Origin: Selenomonas ruminantium subsp. ruminantium ATCC 12561
GTDB lineage: Bacteria > Bacillota > Negativicutes > Selenomonadales > Selenomonadaceae
Direction: 5' to 3'
Assembly (NCBI RefSeq): GCF_000424065.1
Contig: NZ_AUJE01000010.1
Location: 44,636-108,635, forward strand
Length of the DNA stretch: 64,000 nucleotides
Program-made: the position numbers and the translations under genes
Shown: in pieces, positions 50,013 to 59,763 of the stretch
Layout: every line of letters starts with the position of its first letter
How positions within the stretch are numbered: position 1 is the first letter of the stretch
The notes under the pieces: generated by a model
Seen by the model: only the letters and a program-made list of their open reading frames with translations
Told to the model about the DNA's origin: nothing
The model's database searches: none

Positions 50013-51611
50013 ATGCTGGAACAGTTCTTTAAGAAAAATGAAGATGCCGGGACGGCCAAACGTCTGAAGGAAATGGTGGCGGTGCTCCGCAAGCGGGATA
50101 TCGTCAAAGGGGTTACGCCGGAAAAGCTGCGGCAGATACTGGAAGACCTTGGCCCCACTTTTGTAAAGCTGGGGCAGGTCATGAGTATGCGCCCGGACTT
50201 TTTGCCGCCGGAATACTGCGATGAATTGATGAAACTGCAGACTGAGGCCAAACCCATGCCGTTCAAGACCATTTTGGAGGTCATCGAACGGGAGTACAGC
50301 CGCCGCTGGAATCAGGTGTTTTCCTACATTGACGAGGAGTCCATCGGTTCAGCCAGTATCGCGCAGGTTCATCGGGCAGTGCTCACAACCGGGGAAAAGG
50401 TTGTCGTGAAAGTACAGCGGCCCGGTATATACGAGGTGATGAGCAAGGATATCGTCCTGTTGAAGCGGGCGGCTACACTACTGAAAGTGGTAAGCCGCTC
50501 TCAGGATGTTATCGATTTCAATATGGTGCTCGATGAAATGTGGACCATTGCCAAGCAGGAAATGGACTTTCTCATGGAGGCTGACCATATTGAAGAATTT
50601 GCCCATCTCAACCGTGATGTGGATTATGTAACTTGTCCGCGGGTTTTCCGCAATCTCTCCATGCAGCATATTCTGGTGATGGAGTATGTGGATGGTATTT
50701 GCATTGATGATTTTGCCAAACTCAAAGAGAGAGGTTATGATATCAATACGTTGGGTCGCCGTCTGGGGGAAAATTATGTACGGCAGATTATCGAAGATGG
50801 CTTTTTCCATGCAGACCCGCACCCCGGCAATATCTGGATTCGCAATGGCCGCATTGTCTGGCTGGATTTGGGCATGATGGGCAGGTTATCCAGCCGCGAC
50901 CGGGCAGCTATCCGCAAGGCGATATACTCTTTAGCGCATCACGATACTTTTGAAATGAAGGCGGCGGTGCTTTCCCTGGGGATTGTTAAGGGGAAAATCA
51001 ACCATACGGCGCTTTATCAGGATATTGATGCCATGCTGGCACAGTACAGCAGCCTGGATTTCAGCGAATTGCAGATGGGGGTACTTACCCGTCAGATTAT
51101 GAATCTGATGCGGGTGCATCACATTACCTGTCCGCAGGGGCTTTCGATGTTTGCGCGTGGCGTGTTGACGGTAGAAGGCGTTATGCGGCTCTGCTGTCCG
51201 AAGGTCAGCTTTGTGGAAATCTTTGCCCGCAGCCTTGCTGTGGACTACAAGAAGAATTTTGACTGGAAGGACGAGCTCGAAAAGGCCAAACAGGAAGGCG
51301 TAATGCTCTTAAAAAAATCAGCCCAGCTGCCCGAACAGATTTCGGATATTCTCAAAATGACCATGAGCGGCCAGACCAAGGTGAATCTTGATGTTACGGG
51401 GTCAGAAGAACCTCTGCGGCATCTTGACCGCATGATCAACAAGGTGATACTAGCGGTGCTGGTAGCGGCGTTGCTGCTGGGGTCAAGTACGATTTGTACA
51501 ACGCAGATGACGCCTAAAATAATGGAAATACCCCTATTAGGTGTGTTGGGATATTTAATCGCATTTATACTTAGCCTGAGAATCATTTGGGAAATTCATA
51601 AAGAACCTTGA
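50013..51611 (+). CDS. AarF/UbiB-type atypical kinase
   Basis: 532 residues. ABC1 domain with the KxGQ motif in FVKLGQVMSMRPDFLPPEYCDELMKLQ, SIGSASIAQVHRA, KVQRPGI, LVMEYVDGICIDDF, and GFFHADPHPGNIWIRNGRIVWLDLGMMGRL (catalytic loop and DFG-like DLG). C-terminus with two membrane helices (about 483-505 and 510-527). UbiB-type proteins are needed for isoprenoid-quinone or other lipid metabolism, perhaps menaquinone here. It follows the ABC-F gene by 21 bp. Confidence 0.92.
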   Translation: MLEQFFKKNEDAGTAKRLKEMVAVLRKRDIVKGVTPEKLRQILEDLGPTFVKLGQVMSMRPDFLPPEYCDELMKLQTEAKPMPFKTILEVIEREYSRRWNQVFSYIDEESIGSASIAQVHRAVLTTGEKVVVKVQRPGIYEVMSKDIVLLKRAATLLKVVSRSQDVIDFNMVLDEMWTIAKQEMDFLMEADHIEEFAHLNRDVDYVTCPRVFRNLSMQHILVMEYVDGICIDDFAKLKERGYDINTLGRRLGENYVRQIIEDGFFHADPHPGNIWIRNGRIVWLDLGMMGRLSSRDRAAIRKAIYSLAHHDTFEMKAAVLSLGIVKGKINHTALYQDIDAMLAQYSSLDFSELQMGVLTRQIMNLMRVHHITCPQGLSMFARGVLTVEGVMRLCCPKVSFVEIFARSLAVDYKKNFDWKDELEKAKQEGVMLLKKSAQLPEQISDILKMTMSGQTKVNLDVTGSEEPLRHLDRMINKVILAVLVAALLLGSSTICTTQMTPKIMEIPLLGVLGYLIAFILSLRIIWEIHKEP

Positions 51612-51640
51612 TTTCACAGGCAAATGAGGAGGAATGATTT

Positions 51641-52003
51641 ATGAGAGGAATTCGCGGCGCAATTGTAGTCGGGGAGAACAAGAAGGAGGAAATCTGGCAG
51701 GCAGCAAGAATGCTGCTGTCACAGATTCTGCGGCGCAACAAGGTGAAGCCGGAGGATATCGGTGCTTGTATCTTCAGTTGTACCAGTGATTTGACCGCAG
51801 GGTTTCCGGCAACGGGAGCACGGCAGATGGATGGCTTTGACAAGGTGCCCCTTTTCGACACCCGGGTACCTGAGGTAGACGAATCCATGGAACGCTGCAT
51901 TCGCGTATTACTGCTCGTCGATACGGAAATCAAGCAGGCGGATATTCAGCATGTTTATATGGGAAAAGCACAGGAGCTGCGTCCTGACTTGCGAAACTTC
52001 TAA
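51641..52003 (+). CDS. aroH: Chorismate mutase, AroH type
   Basis: 120 residues, the usual size of monofunctional AroH. RGIRGAIVVGENKKEEIWQAARMLLSQIL and the later MERCIRVLLLVDT carry the active-site arginines. Converts chorismate to prephenate for phenylalanine and tyrosine. The RBS GAGGAGG precedes the ATG. A perfect 10-bp terminator follows. Confidence 0.95.
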   Translation: MRGIRGAIVVGENKKEEIWQAARMLLSQILRRNKVKPEDIGACIFSCTSDLTAGFPATGARQMDGFDKVPLFDTRVPEVDESMERCIRVLLLVDTEIKQADIQHVYMGKAQELRPDLRNF

Positions 52004-52065
52004 GTTTCATTGTATGAAAACGTAATTATCGATAATCGTTTTTTAAAAAACCATAAAAGAAATTA

Positions 52066-52108
52066 ATGGAAAATGGGCAAAGGGTCTGTACATTTTCCAT
52101 TTTTTTTT
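52066..52108 (+). terminator. Terminator after aroH
   Basis: A perfect 10-bp stem (ATGGAAAATG 52066-52075, CATTTTCCAT 52091-52100) followed by a T-run. Confidence 0.85.
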
Positions 52109-52161
52109 GTAGAATAGTGTTTGTGATAAAACGAATCTTTTTTTAGTAAGGAGAGATCACA

Positions 52162-54165
52162 TTGAGTAACATCGATACCACTTGTGTAAACGCTATTCGT
52201 GTATTGGCCGCTGATGCTGTGCAGAAAGCAAATTCCGGCCATCCTGGTCTGCCACTTGGCAGTGCTCCCATGGCTTATGAGCTGTGGGCTAACCACATGA
52301 ACCACAATCCGAAGAACCCTCAGTGGGCTAATCGCGACCGCTTTATTTTGTCTGGCGGTCATGGTTCTACGCTGCTTTATTCGCTGCTCCATTTCTTCGG
52401 TTATGGCCTGACAATGGACGATATGAAGAACTTCCGCCAGGACGGTTCGCTGACTCCGGGGCATCCGGAATATGGTCATACGGTAGGCGTTGAAGCTACG
52501 ACCGGCCCGCTGGGTGCAGGTATGGGTATGGCTGTAGGTATGGCAATGGCGGAAGCACATCTGGCCGCTGAATTCAATCAGCCTGGTTACGATGTGGTTG
52601 ACCATTACACCTTTGCTCTGGGCGGCGATGGCTGCATGATGGAAGGTATCTCCTCCGAAGCCTTCTCTTTGGCTGGTACGCTCGGTCTCTCCAAGCTGAT
52701 TGTTCTCTACGATTCCAATAACATTTCCATCGAAGGCAGCACGGATATCGCCTTCACGGAAAATGTGGAAAAACGCATGCAGGCTTTCGGCTTCCAGACG
52801 CTGACGGTTGAAGATGGTACGGATCTTGATGCTATCGGCAAGGCTATCGAAGCTGCCAAGGCAGATAAGGAACATCCGTCCTTTATCACGGTTAAGACCC
52901 AGATTGGCTATGGCTGCCCGGCTAAGCAGGGCAAGGCCAGCGCTCATGGTGAACCGCTCGGCGTGGACAATGTCAAGGCCCTCAAGGAAAATCTGGGCTG
53001 GCCGGAACCGGAAAAGACCTTCAACATTCCGCAGGATGTTTATGCACATTATGAAGAAAAGGCAAAGAAGGGTGCTGAAGCAGAAGCTGCCTGGAATAAG
53101 CTCTTTGCTGACTACTGCGCTAAATTCCCGGAACTCAAGGCAAAATGGGATAAGTTCCATGCGCCGGTTGACGCTCAGGCTCTGCTGAACGACGAAAGCT
53201 TCTGGGCTTATGAAGATAAGGCTCAGGCAACGCGTGCTCTTTCCGGTACGATGATTAACCGTCTCAAAGACATTCTGCCGAACCTCTTTGGCGGCAGTGC
53301 TGACCTGGCTCCGTCCAATAAGACGGACATGAAGGACGCTGGTGACTTCTCCAAGGCTAACTACGCTGGCCGCAACCTGCACTTCGGTGTGCGTGAACTG
53401 GCTATGGCAGCTATGGCTAACGGTATCACCCTGCATGGCGGTCTGAAGAACTATGTAGCAACATTCTTCGTGTTCAGCGATTACATCAAACCGATGGCTC
53501 GTCTGGCTGCACTTATGGGCCTGCCTGTGACCTATGTCCTGACGCATGACTCCATCGGTGTTGGTGAAGATGGTCCGACGCATGAGCCGATTGAACAGTT
53601 GGCTATGCTTCGTTCCCAGCCCAATATCAACGTGTTCCGTCCGGCAGATGCTACGGAAACGGCTGCAGGCTGGTACCTGGCTGTGACCAGCGAAAAGACC
53701 CCGACGGCTCTGGTACTGACGCGTCAGAACCTGCCGCAGCTGGCTGGTTCCTCCAAGGAAGCCCTCAAGGGTGCTTATGTGGTATCCGAAGCCAAAGATG
53801 CTGCCAAGATGGACGGCATCATCATCGCTTCCGGTTCCGAAGTTTCGCTGGCTGTGGATACGCAGGCTAAACTGGCTGGTGAAGGCGTAGATGTCCGCGT
53901 GGTTTCCATGCCTTGCATGGACCTCTTCGAGCACCAGAGTGCTGAATACAAAGAAAGCGTTCTGCCGAAGAAAGTTCGCGCCCGCGTTGCTGTGGAAGCA
54001 CTCAGCGATTTCGGCTGGGGTAAGTATGTAGGCCTTGATGGTGCTACGGTTTCCATGAAGGGCTTCGGTGCTTCTGCACCGGCAGCTGTGCTTTTCGAGA
54101 AGTTCGGTTTCACCGTTGACCATGTGGCTGAGGTTGTGCGCAAGGTTGTAAGCGAGAACAAATAA
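52162..54165 (+). CDS. tkt: Transketolase
   Basis: 667 residues, TTG start behind AAGGAGAG. Full-length pentose-phosphate enzyme. TPP site: NSGHPGLPLGSAPMAY, SGGHGSTLLYSLL, GPLGAGMGMAVGMA and GDGCMMEGISSEAFSLAGTLGLSKLIVLYDSNNISIEG; second domain with LTHDSIGVGEDGPTHEPIEQLAMLRSQPNINVFRPAD; third domain LVLTRQNLP onward. Highly codon-biased, as expected of a strongly expressed gene. No normal terminator follows; two unusual hairpins do. Confidence 0.97.
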   Translation: MSNIDTTCVNAIRVLAADAVQKANSGHPGLPLGSAPMAYELWANHMNHNPKNPQWANRDRFILSGGHGSTLLYSLLHFFGYGLTMDDMKNFRQDGSLTPGHPEYGHTVGVEATTGPLGAGMGMAVGMAMAEAHLAAEFNQPGYDVVDHYTFALGGDGCMMEGISSEAFSLAGTLGLSKLIVLYDSNNISIEGSTDIAFTENVEKRMQAFGFQTLTVEDGTDLDAIGKAIEAAKADKEHPSFITVKTQIGYGCPAKQGKASAHGEPLGVDNVKALKENLGWPEPEKTFNIPQDVYAHYEEKAKKGAEAEAAWNKLFADYCAKFPELKAKWDKFHAPVDAQALLNDESFWAYEDKAQATRALSGTMINRLKDILPNLFGGSADLAPSNKTDMKDAGDFSKANYAGRNLHFGVRELAMAAMANGITLHGGLKNYVATFFVFSDYIKPMARLAALMGLPVTYVLTHDSIGVGEDGPTHEPIEQLAMLRSQPNINVFRPADATETAAGWYLAVTSEKTPTALVLTRQNLPQLAGSSKEALKGAYVVSEAKDAAKMDGIIIASGSEVSLAVDTQAKLAGEGVDVRVVSMPCMDLFEHQSAEYKESVLPKKVRARVAVEALSDFGWGKYVGLDGATVSMKGFGASAPAAVLFEKFGFTVDHVAEVVRKVVSENK

Positions 54166-54195
54166 TCGTTAGGTTTACATCGAGATAAATAAGAC

Positions 54196-54276
54196 GCCCG
54201 CCCTGCTGGTAATAACTTTCCTTCGCTTAGACAGGCTTGTCAAACGCTGCGGAAAGCTATCACCAGCAGGGCGGGC
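54196..54276. repeat. Hairpin element 1 after tkt
   Basis: A perfect 15-bp outer stem (GCCCGCCCTGCTGGT 54196-54210, ACCAGCAGGGCGGGC 54262-54276) and a 49-nt core (54212-54260). Its core is the reverse complement of the core of element 2 (42 of 49 positions), but the outer arms differ. Confidence 0.8.
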
Positions 54277-54409
54277 TTATTGCGTACTTATGATTGTATT
54301 GCAAAGATAAGCTGACCAAACGTAATAAAACCAATTTGCGGGAGGTACACTGTGATATTAGGGTGAGCAGCAAGATAGATTATAACGCAGTTTATGTGCT
54401 AAAACTAAG
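54277..54409. other. Gap between the two hairpin elements
   Basis: No ORF. It holds a plausible RBS-like GGGAGG at about 54340 but no gene behind it. Confidence 0.3.
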
Positions 54410-54488
54410 AAGGGCAGGAGGGGAATGGCTTTCGGCAGCGTTTGACAAGCTTGTCTAAGCAGCCGAAAGTTATTCCCCTCCTGCCCTT
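54410..54488. repeat. Hairpin element 2 before the HD-GYP gene
   Basis: A perfect 16-bp outer stem (AAGGGCAGGAGGGGAA 54410-54425, TTCCCCTCCTGCCCTT 54473-54488) around a 49-nt core (54425-54473) with a central GACAAGCTTGTC palindrome. Shares the core with element 1 in inverted orientation. Confidence 0.8.
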
Positions 54489-54600
54489 AGCCTTGTGCTT
54501 CGAATATATTAAATTCTTATGGTAAAACTCATGGAAATGCGCTATAATCAATAGAGATTAATAAACGTAAACGAAAGCTGGCTGGAGAGGATGAGGGCTT

Positions 54601-55674
54601 GTGCTAAAGGTATATGCAGTAGAGAGCCTGCGGGCAGGGATGAAGGTTGGCCGTGATATCGCAGATGAGCAGGGAAATACGCTTATCAGTACGGGAACGA
54701 TTTTAACCAAGGAAATGATTTATGGATTGCTGGACAGACCGATTTTTTCGGTTTATATTGAAGAGCAGGAGCCACCGGCCATGCCCAGCAAGGAGAATTT
54801 ACTGGATGATGCTTATATCGTGTGCTATAACACGGTTTATCAGCAATTGGTAGTTATGTTTGAAGGCTTGGTTCAACGGGGCGAATTTAATGCTGCTGAT
54901 TTGCAAAATATTATGGATGAGCGGAACTTTACCGAGCTTTGTGATGGGGCGAAGGCGGTATCGCAGATTCATAATATGAAGCATGAGGGGTCTTATCTGA
55001 TACATCATTGTCTTCATGTGGGTATCTTAGCCGGTTTAATGGGTCGTTGGTTGGGCATGTCGGTACTTGACCAGTACAATCTGGTCATTGCAGGGCTGTT
55101 CCTGGATATCGGCAAGATGTTGATTCCGCCTGCTGTGCTGGAAAAACAGGGGAAACTTACGCCAGAAGAATTTGAGCAGGTTAAAATGCATGCACAGTAT
55201 GGCCACGATACGCTGGCAAGAACTACATTGAATGCCAATCAGGATATTATGATGGGGGTCATGCAGCACCATGAGCGCTGTGATGGTTCAGGTTATCCAT
55301 TGCATCTCAAAGGGGAGAGCATATCCCGTTTTGGCAAAATACTGGCCATTCTCGATATCTATGATGCCATGGCTAGTGACCGGGTATTTGCCAAGCGCCG
55401 TTCGCCTTTTGATGTGTTTGCCATTCTTTATGATGATATACTGGACGGCAAGCTGGATACGGAATATGGGGTGCTTTTTATCAAACGACTGTCGCATGCA
55501 CTGAATGGCAACTGGGTACGCTTGACCAATGGCGAAAAAGGACGTATTGTTTATTTGGACGAAAGCCGGATTCGCTCCTTGCCCGTGGTACAGACGGATA
55601 AAGGTGAGTTTTATGATTTGAACAAGAATCGCGGGGTCAAGGTGGAGTGCATTTTGACAGCTAGTGAAGTGTGA
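54601..55674 (+). CDS. HD-GYP-like protein with a changed HD motif
   Basis: 357 residues, GTG start. N-terminal domain of about 115 residues, then an HD-GYP-like domain (about 135-305). HHCLHVGILAGLMG and the GYP motif (QHHERCDGSGYPLHLKGESI) are kept. The usual HD dyad reads LD instead (GLFLDIGKMLIP, DNA CTG GAT), so one metal ligand is lost. Family members hydrolyse c-di-GMP; this one may be weak or a binding protein. A terminator follows. Confidence 0.88.
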   Translation: MLKVYAVESLRAGMKVGRDIADEQGNTLISTGTILTKEMIYGLLDRPIFSVYIEEQEPPAMPSKENLLDDAYIVCYNTVYQQLVVMFEGLVQRGEFNAADLQNIMDERNFTELCDGAKAVSQIHNMKHEGSYLIHHCLHVGILAGLMGRWLGMSVLDQYNLVIAGLFLDIGKMLIPPAVLEKQGKLTPEEFEQVKMHAQYGHDTLARTTLNANQDIMMGVMQHHERCDGSGYPLHLKGESISRFGKILAILDIYDAMASDRVFAKRRSPFDVFAILYDDILDGKLDTEYGVLFIKRLSHALNGNWVRLTNGEKGRIVYLDESRIRSLPVVQTDKGEFYDLNKNRGVKVECILTASEV

Positions 55675-55695
55675 TTGATAGCAGGATATAGCCTC

Positions 55696-55738
55696 AGGCT
55701 CAATGGAGATTTTGCGATAATTTCCATTGAGCCTTTTT
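55696..55738 (+). terminator. Terminator after the HD-GYP-like gene
   Basis: AGGCTCAATGGA pairs with TCCATTGAGCCT, followed by TTTTT. Confidence 0.85.
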
Positions 55739-55754
55739 AAGGGGAGGAGGAATT

Positions 55755-57800
55755 ATGGCTATGGTACCCAAATTAAATACCATGCAGTTTGATAAGGAGA
55801 TACCATTCAAGGTGGTTGCGCCTTTTGAACCGATGGGTGATCAGCCCAAAGCCATTGAAGATTTGGCGGCAGGTGTTGAAAACGGCCAGCAGGCGCAGGT
55901 GCTATTAGGTGCTACAGGGACGGGCAAGACCTATACCATTGCCAAGGTCATTGAGAAGGTGCAAAAACCGACATTGGTTATTGCCCATAACAAAACGCTG
56001 GCTGCACAATTGGCTAGTGAGTTCAAGGCGTTCTTTCCAGAAAATTATGTGGGCTACTTTGTCAGCTACTATGATTATTATCAGCCGGAAGCCTATATTG
56101 CCTCTACGGATACTTATATTGAAAAGGATTCGTCCATCAATGATGAGATTGATGAACTGCGTCATTCCGCCACCTGTTCGCTCTTTGAGCGCCGGGATGT
56201 GATTATCGTAGCATCTGTTTCCTGTATCTATGGCCTGGGTTCGCCGGAAAGCTACCATGAAATGGTGCTGTCCCTGCATAAGGGGCAGGAGGTGCCGCGG
56301 GAGGATATTTTGCACAAGCTGGTGCAGATTCGCTATGAGCGCAATGACATTGCCTTTGAGCGCGGCCGTTTCCGGGTGCGGGGCGATGTGATTGAAGTGT
56401 TTCCCGCAGGCTATAACAACCGGGCGGTGCGCATCGAGCTGTTTGGCGATGAGATTGACCGTATGGTGGAATTTGATGTGGTGACTGGTGAAGTCTATGG
56501 CGAGCGCACCCATTTGATGGTCTTTCCGGCCTCCCATTATGTAACGGAAGACGAGGATATGAAGATTGCCATGCAGGATATCCGTGATGAGCTGGATGTT
56601 CAGCTCAAAATGTTCCGCGAAAATGGCAAATTGCTCGAAGCGCAGCGCATCGAACAGCGTACTAATTACGATTTGGAAATGATGCAGGAAATGGGCTATT
56701 GTTCGGGGATCGAGAATTATTCCCGCCATTTAACCCATCGCAAGGCGGGGGACGCGCCCTATACGCTGCTGGATTACTTCCCGGAAGATTTTTTGATTGT
56801 CGTGGACGAATCCCATGTGACCCTGCCGCAGATACATGCCATGTATGCGGGGGACAGGAGCCGCAAGGTGTCGCTGGTGGAAAACGGCTTCCGCCTGCCC
56901 TCGGCTTTTGATAACCGTCCCCTGACCTTTGAGGAATTTGCGGCGCGTATCAATCAGATTATCTATGTGTCGGCCACTCCAGGCAAGTACGAAAAGGAAC
57001 AGGCCCAGCAGGTGGCCCAACAGGTGATTCGTCCGACGGGGCTTATTGACCCGGAAATCGAGGTGCGGCCCTTGGAGGGGCAGATTGATGACCTGCTGAC
57101 GGAAATCCGTCTGCGCATTGAGCGCAATGAGCGTGTGCTTGTCACGACCCTGACCAAGAAGATGGCGGAGAACCTTACCGATTTTCTGAAGGAGGCAGGC
57201 GTAAAGGTTCGCTATCTGCATTCCGATATTGCGACCATTGAGCGGGCGGAAATCATTCACGATTTGCGGGCTGGGGAATTTGATGTGCTGGTCGGCATTA
57301 ACCTTTTGCGTGAAGGGCTGGATATGCCGGAGGTGTCCTTGATTGCCATACTGGACGCGGATAAGGAAGGTTTCCTGCGTTCGGATACATCGCTGATCCA
57401 GATTATCGGCCGTGCTGCCCGCAATGCGCATGGTCAGGTTATCATGTACGCAGACCGGATTACCGATTCCATGAAACGGGCCATGGACGAAACGGAACGC
57501 CGCCGGGAAATCCAGCAGGCCTATAACAGGGAACATGGTATTGTGCCTCAGACGATTATCAAGCCCATTAAACCGCTGATTGAGACTACTTTGGTCGCGG
57601 AAACGGCTGCAAGTTATACCGCAGGGATTGGTAAAAAGAAGAAAAAACTTTCCAAGAAAGACAAGGAAAATCTCGTTAAGACGCTATTGCGTGAGATGCA
57701 GCAAGCTTCTCGGGCAATGGAATTTGAGCGGGCGGCAGAATTACGGGATATGATTTTGGAACTGGACAGCAGCCTGCCCAAAACCAAGGAAAAAGGATAA
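55755..57800 (+). CDS. uvrB: Excinuclease ABC subunit B
   Basis: 681 residues. Walker A GATGTGKT (52-59), the beta-hairpin region [39 protein letters not shown], helicase motifs to [16 protein letters not shown], and the C-terminal UVR domain ([24 protein letters not shown]) that meets UvrC. The RBS is GGAGGAGG. Nucleotide excision repair. uvrA and uvrC are not in the window. Confidence 0.97.
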   Translation: MAMVPKLNTMQFDKEIPFKVVAPFEPMGDQPKAIEDLAAGVENGQQAQVLLGATGTGKTYTIAKVIEKVQKPTLVIAHNKTLAAQLASEFKAFFPENYVGYFVSYYDYYQPEAYIASTDTYIEKDSSINDEIDELRHSATCSLFERRDVIIVASVSCIYGLGSPESYHEMVLSLHKGQEVPREDILHKLVQIRYERNDIAFERGRFRVRGDVIEVFPAGYNNRAVRIELFGDEIDRMVEFDVVTGEVYGERTHLMVFPASHYVTEDEDMKIAMQDIRDELDVQLKMFRENGKLLEAQRIEQRTNYDLEMMQEMGYCSGIENYSRHLTHRKAGDAPYTLLDYFPEDFLIVVDESHVTLPQIHAMYAGDRSRKVSLVENGFRLPSAFDNRPLTFEEFAARINQIIYVSATPGKYEKEQAQQVAQQVIRPTGLIDPEIEVRPLEGQIDDLLTEIRLRIERNERVLVTTLTKKMAENLTDFLKEAGVKVRYLHSDIATIERAEIIHDLRAGEFDVLVGINLLREGLDMPEVSLIAILDADKEGFLRSDTSLIQIIGRAARNAHGQVIMYADRITDSMKRAMDETERRREIQQAYNREHGIVPQTIIKPIKPLIETTLVAETAASYTAGIGKKKKKLSKKDKENLVKTLLREMQQASRAMEFERAAELRDMILELDSSLPKTKEKG

Positions 57801-57822
57801 AACAGGGCAAAGCTTCTTCTTT

Positions 57823-57851
57823 TTGAACAATAGCGGCTATTATGATATAAT
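57823..57851 (+). promoter_or_regulatory. Promoter of the 507-aa protein gene
   Basis: TTGAAC (57823-57828), 17-bp spacer, TATAAT (57846-57851), preceded by TGA (extended -10). The ATG is at 57891. It may also drive the cobalamin genes downstream. Confidence 0.75.
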
Positions 57852-57890
57852 GTTTTTGTTAATTTATAAAGATACAGAGGTTCCTGTTGT

Positions 57891-59414
57891 ATGGGTAATG
57901 TATATTCACTGGTTGAACAATTCTATGAAGAAAATACAGCCGCTGGTCAGATTGTTCCGCAAGACACCGTAGAGGCTTATTTACGGCGCAACGCCTGGCA
58001 TGGGGCAGATGATGATGAACTGAAGCGGATTTGGAGTGTTATCCGACTGCTCGTTACTTATGTGGATCAGTTGAATCTTTATTCCTTGGGTTCGTTGACG
58101 GTCTATGATTATCAGGAAATCATTTATCGTTATGCCAATGACCAACCGGATTTCATGCTGGCTGAAGCAGATATCAATAAGTTCTTTTCGGCAACGGATA
58201 AGTTCTACGAATATTTGCAACGCACTCGTAAGACGGATGATTATCGGCAGGGGTTGACGGCAGCTAAAGATTCTCTTTATGAAGGCGGCTATTTTTTTCT
58301 GCCAGACAGACGGAACGGCGATGAATTCTATAGCTCTTTGGAGCATATGGAGGAGGTTCCTCCGGAAACCATGCAGCGCTTGAATAAGATGCTCGACGAG
58401 CTTTTACATCGGATTGATGATTATTATAAGAAGGCCGTCTTTCAGCGGGATATGGATAGAGCTGTGATTATGTATGCCGGTCCGGATTATGATGGTCAGG
58501 ATTCCCTGCCGGAAGAGGAACGGCGTGGCTTCTGGTTTGGCTTTTGGGATTTCTTCCTCTTTGATTACCATCTGATTGTTTCGGACGATACGCCTTTGCG
58601 CTACTATTATGAGCATGAGCGGGATAAATTATCCACTTCTGAACAGGATATCCTGCGGGATTTATTGCGCTCGCGGTTTACGGTATTTTGTATTGAAGCT
58701 GTGGGAGAAGATTTTGTGAGCTGCCGCAATTTCTTTACAGGGGAAAACTTTGAATTGCCTGTGCCGGAACTAGCTTTAGGAAATTACAATCATTGTATTT
58801 TGTATGGACATATTCATTCTCATGGCGTTATGCTGCTTAACTATATCACTACCCTTACGGCGAGTCCTAAACTACAAAAGCGTATGCGGGATGTGATTTT
58901 GCGGCAGTTCGAGCTGTTCAAGGTGCAAAAACCGCAGGCGGAGATAAAGGATTTTTTTGCTCGTCATGGGGGGGTAGTGCGCCATACCCTGCAAATCTTA
59001 GCCGGTTACGCGCAATTGAATGTAGTGAAAAGCCGTCATGCGATACAGGCCTTGCCGGATAATCCGGAAACAGCGGATTTGTTTGCGGCGGATATTGATA
59101 TGTTGCGGCGGGTGGCAAGACATGTGGGCTTTAGTAAGTTTGAAGTGGGCTTGCTGGTCAAATTTTTTATGGACTATGTGACGGTAGCTGCCGTTGAAAA
59201 AACAGATGATATTTTACTGACGGCCCTGTTGTTGAAATTTGCCCAGATAAATGGTGTGGATTTGTCCGGACAGGCAGAGATTTATGATTTGTTGGGTATT
59301 GACAGCAGGAGCGTGCGGGCTTGTATGAAAAAAATTCATGAAACGCTGGACTGTGAAATTTTTGACCCGCGTTATTTGACAGAAGAAGCATTTATCAAGA
59401 GTCTCTATTATTGA
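57891..59414 (+). CDS. Unrecognised 507-aa protein
   Basis: 507 residues, soluble, no signal peptide or clear membrane segment. Start MGNVYSLVEQFYEENTAAGQIVPQ. Helical and rich in Tyr/Phe/Asp in the first half (a stretch near 220-240, FWFGFWDFFLFDYHLIVSDD, is strikingly aromatic), then RSRFTVFCIEAVGEDFVSCRNFFTGENF. C-terminal part helical (RHVGFSKFEVGLLVKFFMDYVTV). I do not recognise a family. It has its own promoter and is followed closely by a small membrane protein gene and the cob genes, so it might share their transcript. Confidence 0.7.
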   Translation: MGNVYSLVEQFYEENTAAGQIVPQDTVEAYLRRNAWHGADDDELKRIWSVIRLLVTYVDQLNLYSLGSLTVYDYQEIIYRYANDQPDFMLAEADINKFFSATDKFYEYLQRTRKTDDYRQGLTAAKDSLYEGGYFFLPDRRNGDEFYSSLEHMEEVPPETMQRLNKMLDELLHRIDDYYKKAVFQRDMDRAVIMYAGPDYDGQDSLPEEERRGFWFGFWDFFLFDYHLIVSDDTPLRYYYEHERDKLSTSEQDILRDLLRSRFTVFCIEAVGEDFVSCRNFFTGENFELPVPELALGNYNHCILYGHIHSHGVMLLNYITTLTASPKLQKRMRDVILRQFELFKVQKPQAEIKDFFARHGGVVRHTLQILAGYAQLNVVKSRHAIQALPDNPETADLFAADIDMLRRVARHVGFSKFEVGLLVKFFMDYVTVAAVEKTDDILLTALLLKFAQINGVDLSGQAEIYDLLGIDSRSVRACMKKIHETLDCEIFDPRYLTEEAFIKSLYY

Positions 59415-59429
59415 GCGAGGTGAGGGGCC

Positions 59430-59750
59430 ATGGAACAGGAAGAAGGCAAAGTACGGGTGATGTCCCGGCAGGAACGCAATGATTATGATGGGGTGACCAT
59501 TGAAGAGGGCAGCAACAGTGACGATGAACAGTCCCGGACTGATTTCGGCTATAGGGGCGTGCGGATTCATACGCTGAATTGGCAGGACCTCTTATCCAGT
59601 CGTGGGAACTGGTGGCAGCGGGCCCTGATGATAGCCGGTGTCGCAGCTGTGCTGGCCTTTTTGTTCTTTGTGGCCCTGCCGGTGATTTTGGTATTGGTAG
59701 GCGTAGGCGTAGCGGTATGGCTCGTCTTGCACCTGTTCTTAGGCAGATAG
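59430..59750 (+). CDS. Small membrane protein
   Basis: 106 residues. Acidic cytoplasmic N-terminal half (MEQEEGKVRVMSRQERNDYDG), then two hydrophobic segments (about 63-83 and 84-102: ALMIAGVAAVLAFLFFVALPVILVLVGVGVAVWLVLHLFL). No family recognised. It lies 15 bp after the 507-aa gene and 13 bp before cbiT, so it is probably cotranscribed with them. Confidence 0.7.
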   Translation: MEQEEGKVRVMSRQERNDYDGVTIEEGSNSDDEQSRTDFGYRGVRIHTLNWQDLLSSRGNWWQRALMIAGVAAVLAFLFFVALPVILVLVGVGVAVWLVLHLFLGR

Positions 59751-59763
59751 GGAGGTAGAAGGC

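Noticed and set aside
52063..54123. Leftward 686-aa ORF opposite tkt
   Set aside because: It is the shadow frame of a highly biased transketolase gene; the protein has no known character.
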